Source: CAWBJP01 sp963789165 (GTDB lineage: Bacteria; Actinomycetota; Acidimicrobiia; IMCC26256; BP-133). Taken from it: 64,000 nt of DNA. Position 1 is the first letter of the stretch; the number at the start of each line of letters is the position of its first letter. The position numbers and the translations under genes were made by a program. The notes beneath the pieces were generated by a model, which was given only the letters and a program-made list of their open reading frames with translations, was not told the origin of the DNA and ran no database searches. The DNA is taken from positions 1 through 64,000 of the forward strand of contig CAWBJP010000003.1 in NCBI GenBank assembly GCA_963789165.1. Direction: 5' to 3'. Below, in pieces: positions 50,736 through 60,123 of the stretch.

Positions 50736-53700
50736 GTGTATCTGAAGTCACTCTCCCTCAAAGGATTCAAGTCCTTCGCGGAGCGCACCACGCTCGAGTT
50801 CGAGCCCGGGGTGGCCGTCGTGGTGGGACCGAACGGCTCGGGGAAGTCGAATGTGGTCGACGCCGTGGCCTGGGCGCTCGGGGCCCAGGGGGCGCGCTCC
50901 CTGCGAGGCGGGAAGATGGACGACGTCATCTTCGCCGGGACCCCGAAACGCCCCGCCGCGGCCCGGGCCGAGGTGTCGCTCACCATCGACAACTCCGACG
51001 GCTCCCTGCCCATCGACGGCGCCCGGGTCACCTTCACCCGCACTCTGACCCGCGACGGAGAGTCGGGTTACGCCATCAACGGTGACCCGTGCCGCCTGCT
51101 CGACATCACCGAGCTGTTGTCCGACACCGGTGTGGGCCGCACCCAACACATCATCGTCGGCCAGGGCCGGCTCGACGCCATCCTCCACGCCCGGCCCGAG
51201 GACCGGCGGGCGGTCATCGAGGAGGCGGCCGGGATCCTGAAGTACCGCCAGCGCAAGGAGAAGGCCGAGCGCCGCCTGGCCGCCACCGCCGTCAACCTCG
51301 AACGCCTCACCGATCTGGCGAAAGAGGTTCGGCGCCATCTCAAGCCGCTGGAGCGCCAGGCCGACGCCGCCCGCCGCCATGGCGGCCTGAACGACGAGCT
51401 GGTCGCCCTGCGCCTGTACCTGGCGGGCCGGGAGATCGCCACCCTCACAGAGCGGCTCGAACGCCTGGCCGAGCGCCGGGCGAGCCTGTCCGACGTCGAG
51501 GCCGCGGCCCGCGCCCGGGCCGCCGAGCTGGGCCAGGCGGTGGGGGTGGCCGAGGCGGCGCTCTCTTCTCTTCCCGCCGACGCGCTCGGTGATGCCCTGG
51601 CCCGGGCGGAGTCGACCCTGGCCCGGGCGCAGGGCATGGCCGCGCTCCTGGCCGAGAAGCGCCGGGGCGTGGAGCGCTCACTCCTGGCCCTGGCTGATGC
51701 CGGGGTGGTGGAGACCCTCACGGCGGAAGCGGCCCGGCTGCGCCACGAGCTGGGACGGGCCGAGGCCGAGGCGGAGGCCCGGGTGCCCCGCAGTGCCGAG
51801 CTCGATGAGGCCGGCGCGGCCCTGGCCGAGCGGCGGGCGGGCCTCGAGGCGGGGGACGTGCGGGCCGCCCGGCAGGCGGCCGCCGCCGTCCGGTCCGAGC
51901 TGGGCAGCCTGGCGGCCACGGCCGCCCGGACCCGGGTTGAAGTGGAGCGCCTCAACGGCCGGCGGGAACCGGTGCAGCGGCGCGTCGAGCGCCTGGCCGG
52001 GGAGGCCGAGCGGGTCGAGGCCGAGACCCTGGACGAAGCGCCGCTGGTGGAAGCCCTCGACGCATCCCGGGCAGGCCGCCAGGAGGCTGAGGAGCGCGCC
52101 GCCGCCGCCGAGGCGGGCCTGCGGGCGGCCGACGCCGCCGTCTCCACCTGGACGGCTCGGGCCGAGGCGCTGGCCGCGGCCCTCGGTGATCTGCGCGCTC
52201 AGGTGGCGGCCGGTGGTGCCCTGGAGGGTGTGGACGGTATCGCCGGCGCCCTCGTGGACCTGATCGAGATCGAGCCGGGGGCCGAAGCGGCGGTGGCCGC
52301 CGGTCTGGGCGACGCGCTCCGGGCCGTGGTGGCCGAAAGCGAGATCAGCGCGCGAACGGCGCTGGAACGGCTCCGCGCCGCCCACGAAGGCGGGATGGTC
52401 GTGGTGGCCGTCGCCACCGCCGCGACGCCGGAGCCGGACGGGGCCGGCGCCGGCGGCAAAGGCCACCCCGGAGCGATGCCCCTGGCCGGCTGCGTCCGTT
52501 CCGGCCACCTGGGCCTCAATGCCGTCCTGGCCCGGATGCTGGAGCGGACCGTGCTGGTGGAGGGGGATCGGGACGGAGCCCTGGCCCTGGCCCTGGCCCA
52601 ACCCGGGCTCGTGGTGGTCACCCCGGAAGGGGACCGGTTCTGCGGGTCCGCGTGGCGAGCCGGGGGCCCGGTGGCGGGCGCCACCCCCGGCGCCGTGGAC
52701 GAGGCGCGCCGGCAGGTGACGGAAGCGGTCGAAGCCCGCCGGTCGGGGGAGGTCGCCCTGGAGGCCGCCCGGCAGGCGCTGGACGAGGCCCGGCGCTGGG
52801 AGGCGGCGGGGGACAAGGCACTCGACTCTCACCGGGCCCGCCAGGCGGCGCTGGCGAGCGAGAAGGCGCGGATCACGAGAGAACGGGACGAGGCCGAGAC
52901 CGAACAGGCCGCCCTCGAGGACCACGCCCGGGAACTGGCGGCCCAGGCGGAGGCCGAAGCGACCCGCCGGGCCGAATTGGAGGCCGCCCTTCCCGGTCTG
53001 GAGGAGGCGGAAGCCGCCGAGCGCCGCGACGAGGACGTCCGCCTGGCCGCCGCCGCCGCGCTGGAGGCGGAGGCGGCCCAACTGGCCAGCGCCCGCCGGG
53101 ACCACGACCGGGCCCTGGCCGCCCTGGAAGAGCGGCGCCAGGGTCTCCAGCGCAACCTGACCGAGGTCGAGAGCCGGCTGACCCGCCACGGCGAGGCGCG
53201 CGAAGCCGCCGAGGAGCGCCGTGCCGCCCTGGAGCGCCGGGGGGCGGGATACGCCGCCCTGGAAGGAGCGGTGACCGATCGCCTGGCGGTGGCGGCCGAG
53301 CTGGTGAGCCGGCTGCGGGACCGGCGCCGGGAGCGTTCGGAGGCGGCCCGGGTGGCGGCCGCCGAGCTGGACGCCCGCCGCGCCGAGCGGTCGGCGGCGG
53401 AACACGAGGCGGCCGAGAACCGGGAGCGCCGGGCTCGGGTGGAGGTGGAGGAGGCCGAGGTCCGCACCCGCCTCGACGCCGCCACCGAGGTGCTGCGCCG
53501 GGACCTGGAGTGCGAACCGGAAGCGGCGCTGGCCGCGCCCGCCCCGCCCGTCCCCGACGGCACCACCGCCGCCGCCCGGGCCAAGGACATCGATCGCGAG
53601 CTGCGCCAGATGGGGCCGATCAACCCCCTGGCCGTCGAGGAGTACGCCACCCAGTGCGAGCGCCACGAGCTCCTCCAGTCGCAGCTGGAGGACGTCAAGG

Positions 53701-54221
53701 CCGCCCGGCGGGACCTGGGCGAGATCATCCGGTCGGTCGACGAGGAGATCGTGGCCATGTTCTCGGCTGCCTTCGCCGACACCGAGGAGCACTTCTCGGA
53801 CCTCATCGGCACCCTGTTCCCCGGCGGCTCGGGCCGTCTGCGCCTGACCGAGCCCGAGGACATGCTCCACACCGGGATCGAGATCGAGGCCCGGCCATCG
53901 GGCAAGAGCGTCCGGCGGCTGTCGCTGCTGTCGGGCGGCGAACGGTCCCTCACCGCCCTCGCCTTCCTCTTCGCCGTGTTCCGGGCCCGACCGTCGCCGT
54001 TCTATCTGCTCGACGAGGTCGAGGCGGCCCTCGACGACGTGAACCTGTGCCGCTTCGTCGATCTGGTGACGGCCTTCCGCCAGGAGGCGCAGCTGCTGGT
54101 GGTCAGCCACCAGAAGCGCACCATGGAAGCGGCCGACTGCCTCTACGGCGTGTCCATGCCGCCGGGGGGCTCCAGCATCGTGGTGACCCAGCGGGTTCCC
54201 GCTTCTGTGGGCGCCGCCTAG
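50736..54221 (+). CDS. smc: chromosome segregation protein SMC
   Basis: The 1161-residue SMC ATPase of condensin compacts the chromosome with ScpAB. The N-terminal head has Walker A VVGPNGSGKSNVVDAVAWAL. Two Ala/Glu/Arg-rich coiled coils flank the hinge (GVDGIAGALVDLIEIEPGAE to about residue 620). The C-terminal head has the signature LLSGGERSLTALAFLFAVF and Walker B FYLLDEVEAALDD. The GTG at 50736 gives MYLKSLSLKGFKSFA, the standard start. The coiled coils are unusually Ala-rich, consistent with the high GC content. Confidence 0.97.
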   Translation: MYLKSLSLKGFKSFAERTTLEFEPGVAVVVGPNGSGKSNVVDAVAWALGAQGARSLRGGKMDDVIFAGTPKRPAAARAEVSLTIDNSDGSLPIDGARVTFTRTLTRDGESGYAINGDPCRLLDITELLSDTGVGRTQHIIVGQGRLDAILHARPEDRRAVIEEAAGILKYRQRKEKAERRLAATAVNLERLTDLAKEVRRHLKPLERQADAARRHGGLNDELVALRLYLAGREIATLTERLERLAERRASLSDVEAAARARAAELGQAVGVAEAALSSLPADALGDALARAESTLARAQGMAALLAEKRRGVERSLLALADAGVVETLTAEAARLRHELGRAEAEAEARVPRSAELDEAGAALAERRAGLEAGDVRAARQAAAAVRSELGSLAATAARTRVEVERLNGRREPVQRRVERLAGEAERVEAETLDEAPLVEALDASRAGRQEAEERAAAAEAGLRAADAAVSTWTARAEALAAALGDLRAQVAAGGALEGVDGIAGALVDLIEIEPGAEAAVAAGLGDALRAVVAESEISARTALERLRAAHEGGMVVVAVATAATPEPDGAGAGGKGHPGAMPLAGCVRSGHLGLNAVLARMLERTVLVEGDRDGALALALAQPGLVVVTPEGDRFCGSAWRAGGPVAGATPGAVDEARRQVTEAVEARRSGEVALEAARQALDEARRWEAAGDKALDSHRARQAALASEKARITRERDEAETEQAALEDHARELAAQAEAEATRRAELEAALPGLEEAEAAERRDEDVRLAAAAALEAEAAQLASARRDHDRALAALEERRQGLQRNLTEVESRLTRHGEAREAAEERRAALERRGAGYAALEGAVTDRLAVAAELVSRLRDRRRERSEAARVAAAELDARRAERSAAEHEAAENRERRARVEVEEAEVRTRLDAATEVLRRDLECEPEAALAAPAPPVPDGTTAAARAKDIDRELRQMGPINPLAVEEYATQCERHELLQSQLEDVKAARRDLGEIIRSVDEEIVAMFSAAFADTEEHFSDLIGTLFPGGSGRLRLTEPEDMLHTGIEIEARPSGKSVRRLSLLSGGERSLTALAFLFAVFRARPSPFYLLDEVEAALDDVNLCRFVDLVTAFRQEAQLLVVSHQKRTMEAADCLYGVSMPPGGSSIVVTQRVPASVGAA

Positions 54222-54225
54222 CCGT

Positions 54226-54294
54226 ATTTGTCACACTTTGTGACATTTGCCAGGGCGCCGCATAGCTCATTTGTCACACTGTTTGACATTTGCC
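54226..54294. repeat. pair of 26-bp palindromic repeats between smc and the metzincin gene
   Basis: Two near-identical 26-mers (54226-54251 and 54269-54294) begin ATTTGTCACACT and end TTGCC, 43 bp apart. The first contains TGTCACA-CTT-TGTGACA, the second an imperfect version. They are AT-rich against a GC-rich background. They could be regulator sites for the downstream secreted protease gene, or REP-like elements. Confidence 0.55.
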
Positions 54295-54391
54295 CCACCA
54301 GCAACGCTGAACACTTCGGCCACTGGATTGGCTGGACGCGAAGCGCATAAGCTCCGTCACGGGTTGCGGCGGAGTTCCTGGGGGGGGTTTC

Positions 54392-55084
54392 GTGAAGCAC
54401 CGGGTGGCGGTTCCCGAGCCATTGCCGGTCGCACTGGCGGGCATGGCCCGTGAGTCGAACCGGTCAACACGTACCACGCCGACACTGCGGGTGGCCATGG
54501 TGCTCCTGGCCCTCGTGTGGACCCAGTTCCCGCTGGGCGGAGGAGCGCGCGCCGAAGGGGAGGGCCAGGCGCTCGAGCTGTGCTGCGCCTGGGGTCGAAC
54601 CCTGGACGACGGTGCCCTGACCTACAGCGTCACGGCCGGCGACCCGGCCACCGCCGACGTCATCCGGGCCGCGGTGCGGGAGTGGGACGACGTTCTCCCC
54701 ATCTCCTTCATTGAGGTGGCCCCGGGGCAGGACGTCGATGTGACCATGAGCTTCGAGGAATCGCCGGGTCGCACCGAGGGGCAGGCGGTGACGAGCTTCA
54801 CCCAGCGTGAGTTGATCCGCAAGGTTGAGATCACCATCAAGGGCGGACGGGCGCCGGAAAACTCAGGGGGCCTCATCCAGATCGCCAAGCACGAGTTCGG
54901 CCATGCGCTGGGGTTGGGTCACGCCAACTTCGACGGCAGCCTGATGTCGGAAGCGGTCAGCCCTGAGCCGTCGCCGATCCCCGTCTGCGCCATCGCCGGG
55001 GTGACGGAAGCCAACCGCTGGAAGCTGGGTGATCCCGAGGCCAGGCGGCCCCATCGGCCCGCGGTCGGCGAGATCAACTGCTGA
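54392..55084 (+). CDS. secreted matrixin-like zinc metalloprotease
   Basis: The 230-residue exported metzincin has an N-terminal region with a hydrophobic segment (TLRVAMVLLALVWTQFPLGG) as signal or anchor. A fold like the peptidase M10 catalytic domain follows (LTYSVTAGDP, AAVREWDDVLPISFIEVA, VDVTMSFEE). The zinc site HEFGHALGLGH lies at 167-177, with a Met-turn in SLMSEAV. No cysteine-switch propeptide is seen. The target is unknown. The GTG start has a G-run ribosome site, and paired palindromes lie about 100-165 bp upstream. Confidence 0.82.
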   Translation: MKHRVAVPEPLPVALAGMARESNRSTRTTPTLRVAMVLLALVWTQFPLGGGARAEGEGQALELCCAWGRTLDDGALTYSVTAGDPATADVIRAAVREWDDVLPISFIEVAPGQDVDVTMSFEESPGRTEGQAVTSFTQRELIRKVEITIKGGRAPENSGGLIQIAKHEFGHALGLGHANFDGSLMSEAVSPEPSPIPVCAIAGVTEANRWKLGDPEARRPHRPAVGEINC

Positions 55085-55129
55085 GGAGGGTCCCGGCCTG
55101 TCTCTGGCCGTGCCGAGCACCCTGGCCGG

Positions 55130-57226
55130 CTACTCCTCGATGCCGGCCGCGGCCAGCATGAAGGCGTAGGTGAAGGCCTCCTTGCGCCAGGCGTCGTAGC
55201 GGCCTGACGGTCCGCCGTGACCGGCGCCCATCTCGGTGCGGAGCAGCAGGGGAGCGTCCCCCTGGCCGGTCGTCCGGAGCTTGGCCACCCACTTGGCCGG
55301 CTCCCAGTACGAGACGCGGGGGTCGTTGAGGCCGGCGGTGACGAGGAGGGCCGGATAGCGCTGCGGGGTCACGTTGTCATAGGGCGAGTACGACTTCATG
55401 GTGGCGTAGAACTCGGGGTCGGCCGGGTTGCCCCACTCCTCCCACTCGATCACCGACAGCGGGAGGGATGGGTCGGAGATGGTCGACACCACGTCGACGA
55501 AGGGCACTTCGGCCACCGCGCCGGCGAACAGGTCGGGGCGCCGGTTGAGCACGGCGCCGACCAGCAGTCCGCCGGCACTGCCCCCGAGCATGAGCAGACG
55601 CTGCGGTGAGGCCCAGCCGGCCTCCACCAGCTGCTCGGCGCAGGCGATGAAGTCGGTGAAGGTGTTGGTCTTGTGCGCCAGCTTGCCCGCCTCGTACCAG
55701 GGCCGGCCCATCTCCCCCCCGCCGCGTACGTGGGCGATGGCGAAGATCACCCCCCGGTCGAGGAGGCTGAGCCGCAAGGAGGAAAAGGAGGGGTCGGAGC
55801 AGCTCTCGTAGGAGCCGTAGCCGTACAGGAGGGCGGGGGCGGTGCCGTCTACCGGCGTGTCGGCCCGGCGCACGGCCGAGATCGGTACCCGGGTCCCGTC
55901 CGGGGCGGTGGCCCACAGTCGCTCGGTCACGTAACCCGACGGGTCGTAGCCCCCGAGGACGGGCTCGCGCTTGAGGAGCTCCCGCTCCCGGGTGCCGGTG
56001 TCGTAGGCGTAGATCGACTGGGGGGTGACGAGGGACGTGTAGGTGTAGATCAGGTTGGTGGTGTGGAACTCGGGGTTGAGCGCCTCCGGTACTCCGACCC
56101 GGCTGACCGCCTCCGGCTGGTCGACCAGATGCTCGCCCCCACCGTCCAGGTTCCGGATGCGCAGCCGGCGCACCCCCTCGGCCCGCTCCAGCACCACCAG
56201 ATGGCCGGCGAAGACGTCGATGCCTTCCAGCTTCACCTCGGGCCGGTGGGGGATGAGCTCCTGCCAGGCGTGCCGGCCGGGGTCGGAGACGGGTGCCTCC
56301 ACCAGCCGGAAGTTCGGGGCGTCGTCGTTGACCAGGATGAAGAACCGGTCGTCGCCGGAACCCGGGGCGTCCCCGACAAAGGAGTGGTCGAGGGAGTACT
56401 CCACGTCCTGGCGCCGGGGCTCGACGATCCGGAAGTCGCCCTCGGGATCGGAGGCGGCCAGGACCCGGAGCTCGGAGGTCGTCGCCGAGTGCAGGCTGAT
56501 GACGATGAACCCGCCGCTGCGGGTGCGGGACACGGAGGCGAAGAAGCGGTCGTCGTCCTCCTGGTGGACGAGGACGTCGGCGGCCGGGTCGGTCCCCAGC
56601 CGGTGACGCCAGATCCGCCACGGCCGGTGGGCGTCGTCCAGGGTGGAATAGAACAGCGTGATGTTGTCGCTGGCCCAGGCGCCGCCGTAGTAGGTGTTGG
56701 GGATGGCGTCGGGCAGGTCGGCGCCGGTGGTCAGCTCCCGGACGTGCAGCAGGTACTCCTCGTCGCCCGCGGTGTCGATCGACCAGGCCAGCAGACCGTG
56801 GTCCGGGCTGACCTCGAAGAGGCCGATCTCGCAGTACTCGTGCCCCTCGGCCTCGGCATTGTGGTCGAGCAGGATCTGCTCTGCGGGTTCGCCCTCCGGA
56901 GTGTCTTCGGGCCGCCGGCAGTACACGCCGTACTGGAGGCCCTCCACGCTGCGGGAGTAGTACCGGAAGGGGCCGTGGCGGACGGCGACCGACATGTCGG
57001 TCTCCTGGATGCGGGCCACGATCTCGGAGTAGAGACGGTCCTGGAGGGCCTTGGTGGGCGCCATGACCGCTTCGGTGTAGGCGTTCTCCGCCTCCAGGTA
57101 GGCCGTCACATCCGGGTCCTCGCGGTCCCGGAGCCAGTGGTAGTCGTCCTCCCGGCGGTCGCCGTGAGCCTCGTGGACGTGGGGGACGCGCTTGGCCTGG
57201 GGGGGCGTCGGGGTCTGATCCAGCAT
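55130..57226 (-). CDS. ptrB: oligopeptidase B-type serine peptidase (S9A)
   Basis: The 698-residue prolyl-oligopeptidase family enzyme cleaves short peptides after basic residues. The N-terminal beta-propeller (VHEAHGDRREDDYHWLRDRE) is followed by the alpha/beta hydrolase domain. This has YGSYESCSDPSFSSLRLSLL, AHVRGGGEMGRPWYEAGKL, the nucleophile S550 in MLGGSAGGLLVGAV, the Asp in VTAGLNDPRVSYWEPAKW and the His in MGAGHGGPSGRY. The start at 57226 gives MLDQTPTPPQAKRVPH. It is convergent with the metzincin gene and divergent from ftsY. Confidence 0.93.
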   Translation of the reverse strand: MLDQTPTPPQAKRVPHVHEAHGDRREDDYHWLRDREDPDVTAYLEAENAYTEAVMAPTKALQDRLYSEIVARIQETDMSVAVRHGPFRYYSRSVEGLQYGVYCRRPEDTPEGEPAEQILLDHNAEAEGHEYCEIGLFEVSPDHGLLAWSIDTAGDEEYLLHVRELTTGADLPDAIPNTYYGGAWASDNITLFYSTLDDAHRPWRIWRHRLGTDPAADVLVHQEDDDRFFASVSRTRSGGFIVISLHSATTSELRVLAASDPEGDFRIVEPRRQDVEYSLDHSFVGDAPGSGDDRFFILVNDDAPNFRLVEAPVSDPGRHAWQELIPHRPEVKLEGIDVFAGHLVVLERAEGVRRLRIRNLDGGGEHLVDQPEAVSRVGVPEALNPEFHTTNLIYTYTSLVTPQSIYAYDTGTRERELLKREPVLGGYDPSGYVTERLWATAPDGTRVPISAVRRADTPVDGTAPALLYGYGSYESCSDPSFSSLRLSLLDRGVIFAIAHVRGGGEMGRPWYEAGKLAHKTNTFTDFIACAEQLVEAGWASPQRLLMLGGSAGGLLVGAVLNRRPDLFAGAVAEVPFVDVVSTISDPSLPLSVIEWEEWGNPADPEFYATMKSYSPYDNVTPQRYPALLVTAGLNDPRVSYWEPAKWVAKLRTTGQGDAPLLLRTEMGAGHGGPSGRYDAWRKEAFTYAFMLAAAGIEE

Positions 57227-57281
57227 CGGGCCACACTGCCATATCAGAGCCATGGGGAGAGGCCGGTAGGATCGCCCACCT

Positions 57282-58451
57282 GTGGACCCGCTGATCCTGA
57301 GCATCATCCTGGCCGTCGTCCTGCTCGCCACCGCCAGCGGGTTCGCCCTCTCGAAGCTGTCGCGGCGCCGCCTGGATGAGGCGCAGCGCCGAGCCGCCGA
57401 GGCGCCCCCACGCCCCCGACCCAAGACGCCCGTCCAACCCCCCCGGCCGGCGGTCGAGCCCGAGGCGGCCCCGGAGCTCGAACTCGTCGTCGAGCCGGAG
57501 CCTGAGCCCGCCCCGGAGCTCGAGCCGGAGCCGGAGCCGCTGGCGCCCGTCCGGCCCCGGCTGCGGGACCGGCTGGGCAAGGCCCGGGAGATGCTGTCCG
57601 GCCTGGTCGGCGATCTGCGGGCCCGGGAGCGCATCGACGACGACACCTGGGACGAGCTGGAGGAAGCCCTCATCCGGGCCGACGTGGGCGTGGCCACCAC
57701 CGCTCGCATCCTGGACGACCTCCGCCGACGGGTGAAGGAGACGGGGGCCTCCACTCCCGACGAGCTGGTCGACCTGCTCAAGGCCGACCTCGTGGAGCAG
57801 CTGGCGTCGGCGGACCGCACGCTCGCCCTGGTCCCCGGCGAGCTGAACGTGTGGATGTTCGTCGGGGTGAACGGGGTGGGGAAGACCACCACCATCGGCA
57901 AGCTCGGCCAGCAGCAGGCGGCTGGGGGAACGTCGGTGGTCATGGCCGCGGCGGACACCTTCCGGGCCGCTGCCGCCGAGCAGCTGGAGCTGTGGGCGAA
58001 GCGGGTGGGAGCCGACCTGGTCCGGGGCCAGGAGGGCGCCGACCCAGGGTCGGTGGTCTTCGACGCCATGAGCGCGGCGGCCAACCGGGGGGCGGAGCTC
58101 GTCCTGGTCGACACGGCCGGGCGTCTCCACACCAAGGTCAACCTCATGGAGGAGCTCAAAAAGCTGCGCCGCATCGTGGACCGCACCCCCGGCGCCCTCA
58201 AGGAGGTCCTCCTCGTCATCGACGCCACCACCGGTCAGAACGGCCTGGTGCAGGCCAAGCAGTTCGGGGAGGCGGTCGACGTGACCGGCGTGGTGCTGAC
58301 GAAGCTCGACGGCACGGCCCGGGGCGGCATCGTCCTGGCCGTCCAGGCCGAGCTGGGCATCCCGGTCAAGGTCGTCGGCGTGGGCGAGACGGCCGATGAC
58401 CTGATCGAATTCGACCCCGAAGAGTTCATCGAGGCCCTCTTCTCAGGCTGA
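57282..58451 (+). CDS. ftsY: signal recognition particle receptor FtsY
   Basis: FtsY is the membrane receptor for SRP and its cargo ribosomes. The 389-residue protein has a hydrophobic N-terminal anchor (LILSIILAVVLLATASGFAL), a Pro/Glu-rich linker to about residue 90, and the NG GTPase domain. The motifs are GVNGVGKTTTIGKL, ADTFRAAAAEQLE, LVDTAGRLHTKVNLMEELKK and TKLDGTARGG. The membrane anchor is typical for actinobacterial FtsY. It is followed 25 bases later by ffh, so both halves of the targeting pathway may be co-transcribed. Confidence 0.96.
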   Translation: MDPLILSIILAVVLLATASGFALSKLSRRRLDEAQRRAAEAPPRPRPKTPVQPPRPAVEPEAAPELELVVEPEPEPAPELEPEPEPLAPVRPRLRDRLGKAREMLSGLVGDLRARERIDDDTWDELEEALIRADVGVATTARILDDLRRRVKETGASTPDELVDLLKADLVEQLASADRTLALVPGELNVWMFVGVNGVGKTTTIGKLGQQQAAGGTSVVMAAADTFRAAAAEQLELWAKRVGADLVRGQEGADPGSVVFDAMSAAANRGAELVLVDTAGRLHTKVNLMEELKKLRRIVDRTPGALKEVLLVIDATTGQNGLVQAKQFGEAVDVTGVVLTKLDGTARGGIVLAVQAELGIPVKVVGVGETADDLIEFDPEEFIEALFSG

Positions 58452-58476
58452 GGGCACCTCCTAGACTGGCGCCCTC

Positions 58477-59790
58477 ATGTTCGACGCACTCTCCGAACGG
58501 TTCGACTCCATCTTCACGCGCATGCGGGGCCGCGGCCGCCTGGGTGAGAAGGAGGTCGACGAGATCGCCCGGGAGATCCGCCTCGCCCTCCTGGAGGCGG
58601 ACGTCAACTTCAAGGTCGTCAAGTCGTTCATCTCCCGGGTGAAGGAGCAGGCCGCCGGGGCCGACCTGTCCAAGAGCCTCTCCCCCGCCCAGCAGGTCAT
58701 CAAGATCGTCCATGGCGAGCTGGTCAACACCCTGGGCGGAACCAGCGGCAAGCTGACCATGAACCCGAAGCCGCCCACCGTGGTCATGCTGGTGGGCCTC
58801 CAGGGGTCGGGGAAGACGACGGCGGCGGGCAAGTTGGCCCGGCATCTCAAGAGCCAGGGCCTCCAGCCCCTGCTGGTGGCGGCCGACCTCCAGCGACCGG
58901 CCGCCGTCAAGCAGCTCCAGGTCCTGGGCGAACAGATCGGCGTGCCCGTCTACAGCGAAGCCAGCGATCCTGTGGCCGTGGCCCGTGGGGCCCGGGCGGA
59001 AGCCGCCCGCCTGGGCCGCAACGTGGTGGTCCTCGACACCGCCGGGCGTCTGCAGATCGACGAGGCGCTCATGGACGAGCTGGCCCGGATGAAGGAAGCC
59101 GTCGCCCCCGACAACGTCCTCCTCGTGGTCGACGCCATGACCGGCCAGGAGGCCGTCAGCGTGGCCGAGGCCTTCACCGAGGCGGTCGGCATCGACGGCG
59201 TCGTCCTGACCAAGATCGACGGCGACGCCCGGGGCGGGGCGGCCCTGTCGGTCAAGGAGGTGACCGGCCGTCCCATCCTCTTCGCCGGCACGGGCGAGAA
59301 GCTCAACGAGTTCGAGCCCTTCCACCCCGACCGGATGGCGGGCCGCATCCTGGGCATGGGGGACGTCCTGACCCTCATCGAGAAAGCCGAGGACACCTTC
59401 GACCAGGCCAGCGCCGAGAAGGCGGCGGCCAAGATGCGCAAGGGATCCTTCAGCCTGGATGACTTCCTGGAGCAGATGCAGCAGGTGAAGAAGATGGGCC
59501 CGCTCCAGAACATCATCGGGATGATCCCGGGCATCCCCAAGGAGCTGAAGAACGCCCAGGTCGACGACAAGGAGCTGGGGAAGGTGGAGGCCATCATCCG
59601 GTCCATGACCCCGGCCGAGCGGGAGGACCCCGCCATCATCAACGGTTCCCGACGGCTGCGGATCGCCCGGGGGAGCGGCACCACCACCCAGGATGTGAAC
59701 GCTCTGTTGAAACAGTTCAAGATGGTGCAGCAGATGATGCGCCAGGTGGCGGGCGGCAAGCGGCCGCGGCTCCCCATCCCCGGGCTGTAG
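58477..59790 (+). CDS. ffh: signal recognition particle protein Ffh (SRP54)
   Basis: The 437-residue SRP GTPase binds signal peptides and 4.5S RNA. G1 is VGLQGSGKTTAAGKLARHL, G3 is LDTAGRLQIDEALMDEL, and G4 is TKIDGDARGGAALSV. The Met-rich M domain is LEQMQQVKKMGPL to KMVQQMMRQVAGGKRPR. Its C-terminus is short, without a long tail. It is followed by rpsP. Confidence 0.97.
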   Translation: MFDALSERFDSIFTRMRGRGRLGEKEVDEIAREIRLALLEADVNFKVVKSFISRVKEQAAGADLSKSLSPAQQVIKIVHGELVNTLGGTSGKLTMNPKPPTVVMLVGLQGSGKTTAAGKLARHLKSQGLQPLLVAADLQRPAAVKQLQVLGEQIGVPVYSEASDPVAVARGARAEAARLGRNVVVLDTAGRLQIDEALMDELARMKEAVAPDNVLLVVDAMTGQEAVSVAEAFTEAVGIDGVVLTKIDGDARGGAALSVKEVTGRPILFAGTGEKLNEFEPFHPDRMAGRILGMGDVLTLIEKAEDTFDQASAEKAAAKMRKGSFSLDDFLEQMQQVKKMGPLQNIIGMIPGIPKELKNAQVDDKELGKVEAIIRSMTPAEREDPAIINGSRRLRIARGSGTTTQDVNALLKQFKMVQQMMRQVAGGKRPRLPIPGL

Positions 59791-59853
59791 CCTTTCCCCG
59801 ATCGACGACCCCGCGCTTTCGGGGCGTCACTGAATGCTCAAGGAGATTTCGAC

Positions 59854-60123
59854 GTGGCTGTGAAGATCCGCCTCATGCGGATGGGCAAGAAGAAGCAGCC
59901 GAGCTACCGGGTGGTGGTGGCCGACGCGCGCTCCCCCCGGGACGGGCGCTTCGTGGAGATCATCGGCAAGTACGGCCCCCGCGAGGAGCCGCCGTTGGTC
60001 GACATCGACAACGACAAGGCGCTGGCCTGGCTCCAAAAGGGAGCCCAGCCGACCGAGCAGGTGCAGCGCCTCCTCACCATCTCCGGAGCCTGGGAGCAGC
60101 ACATGGCGGCGAAGGCCAAGTGA
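59854..60123 (+). CDS. rpsP: 30S ribosomal protein S16
   Basis: The 89-residue S16 starts MAVKIRLMRMGKKKQPSYRV and includes FVEIIGKYGPREEP. The GTG start is preceded by AAGGAG. It overlaps the KH-domain gene by 4 bases. Confidence 0.96.
   Translation: MAVKIRLMRMGKKKQPSYRVVVADARSPRDGRFVEIIGKYGPREEPPLVDIDNDKALAWLQKGAQPTEQVQRLLTISGAWEQHMAAKAK

Noticed and set aside
51678..54110. Minus-strand 810-codon frame over smc
   Set aside because: It is a shadow produced by the Ala/Arg-rich coiled-coil coding sequence.
57226..58231. N-terminal extension of the oligopeptidase frame to 58231
   Set aside because: The extension lies antisense to ftsY and looks Ser/Arg-rich. The family start is at 57226.
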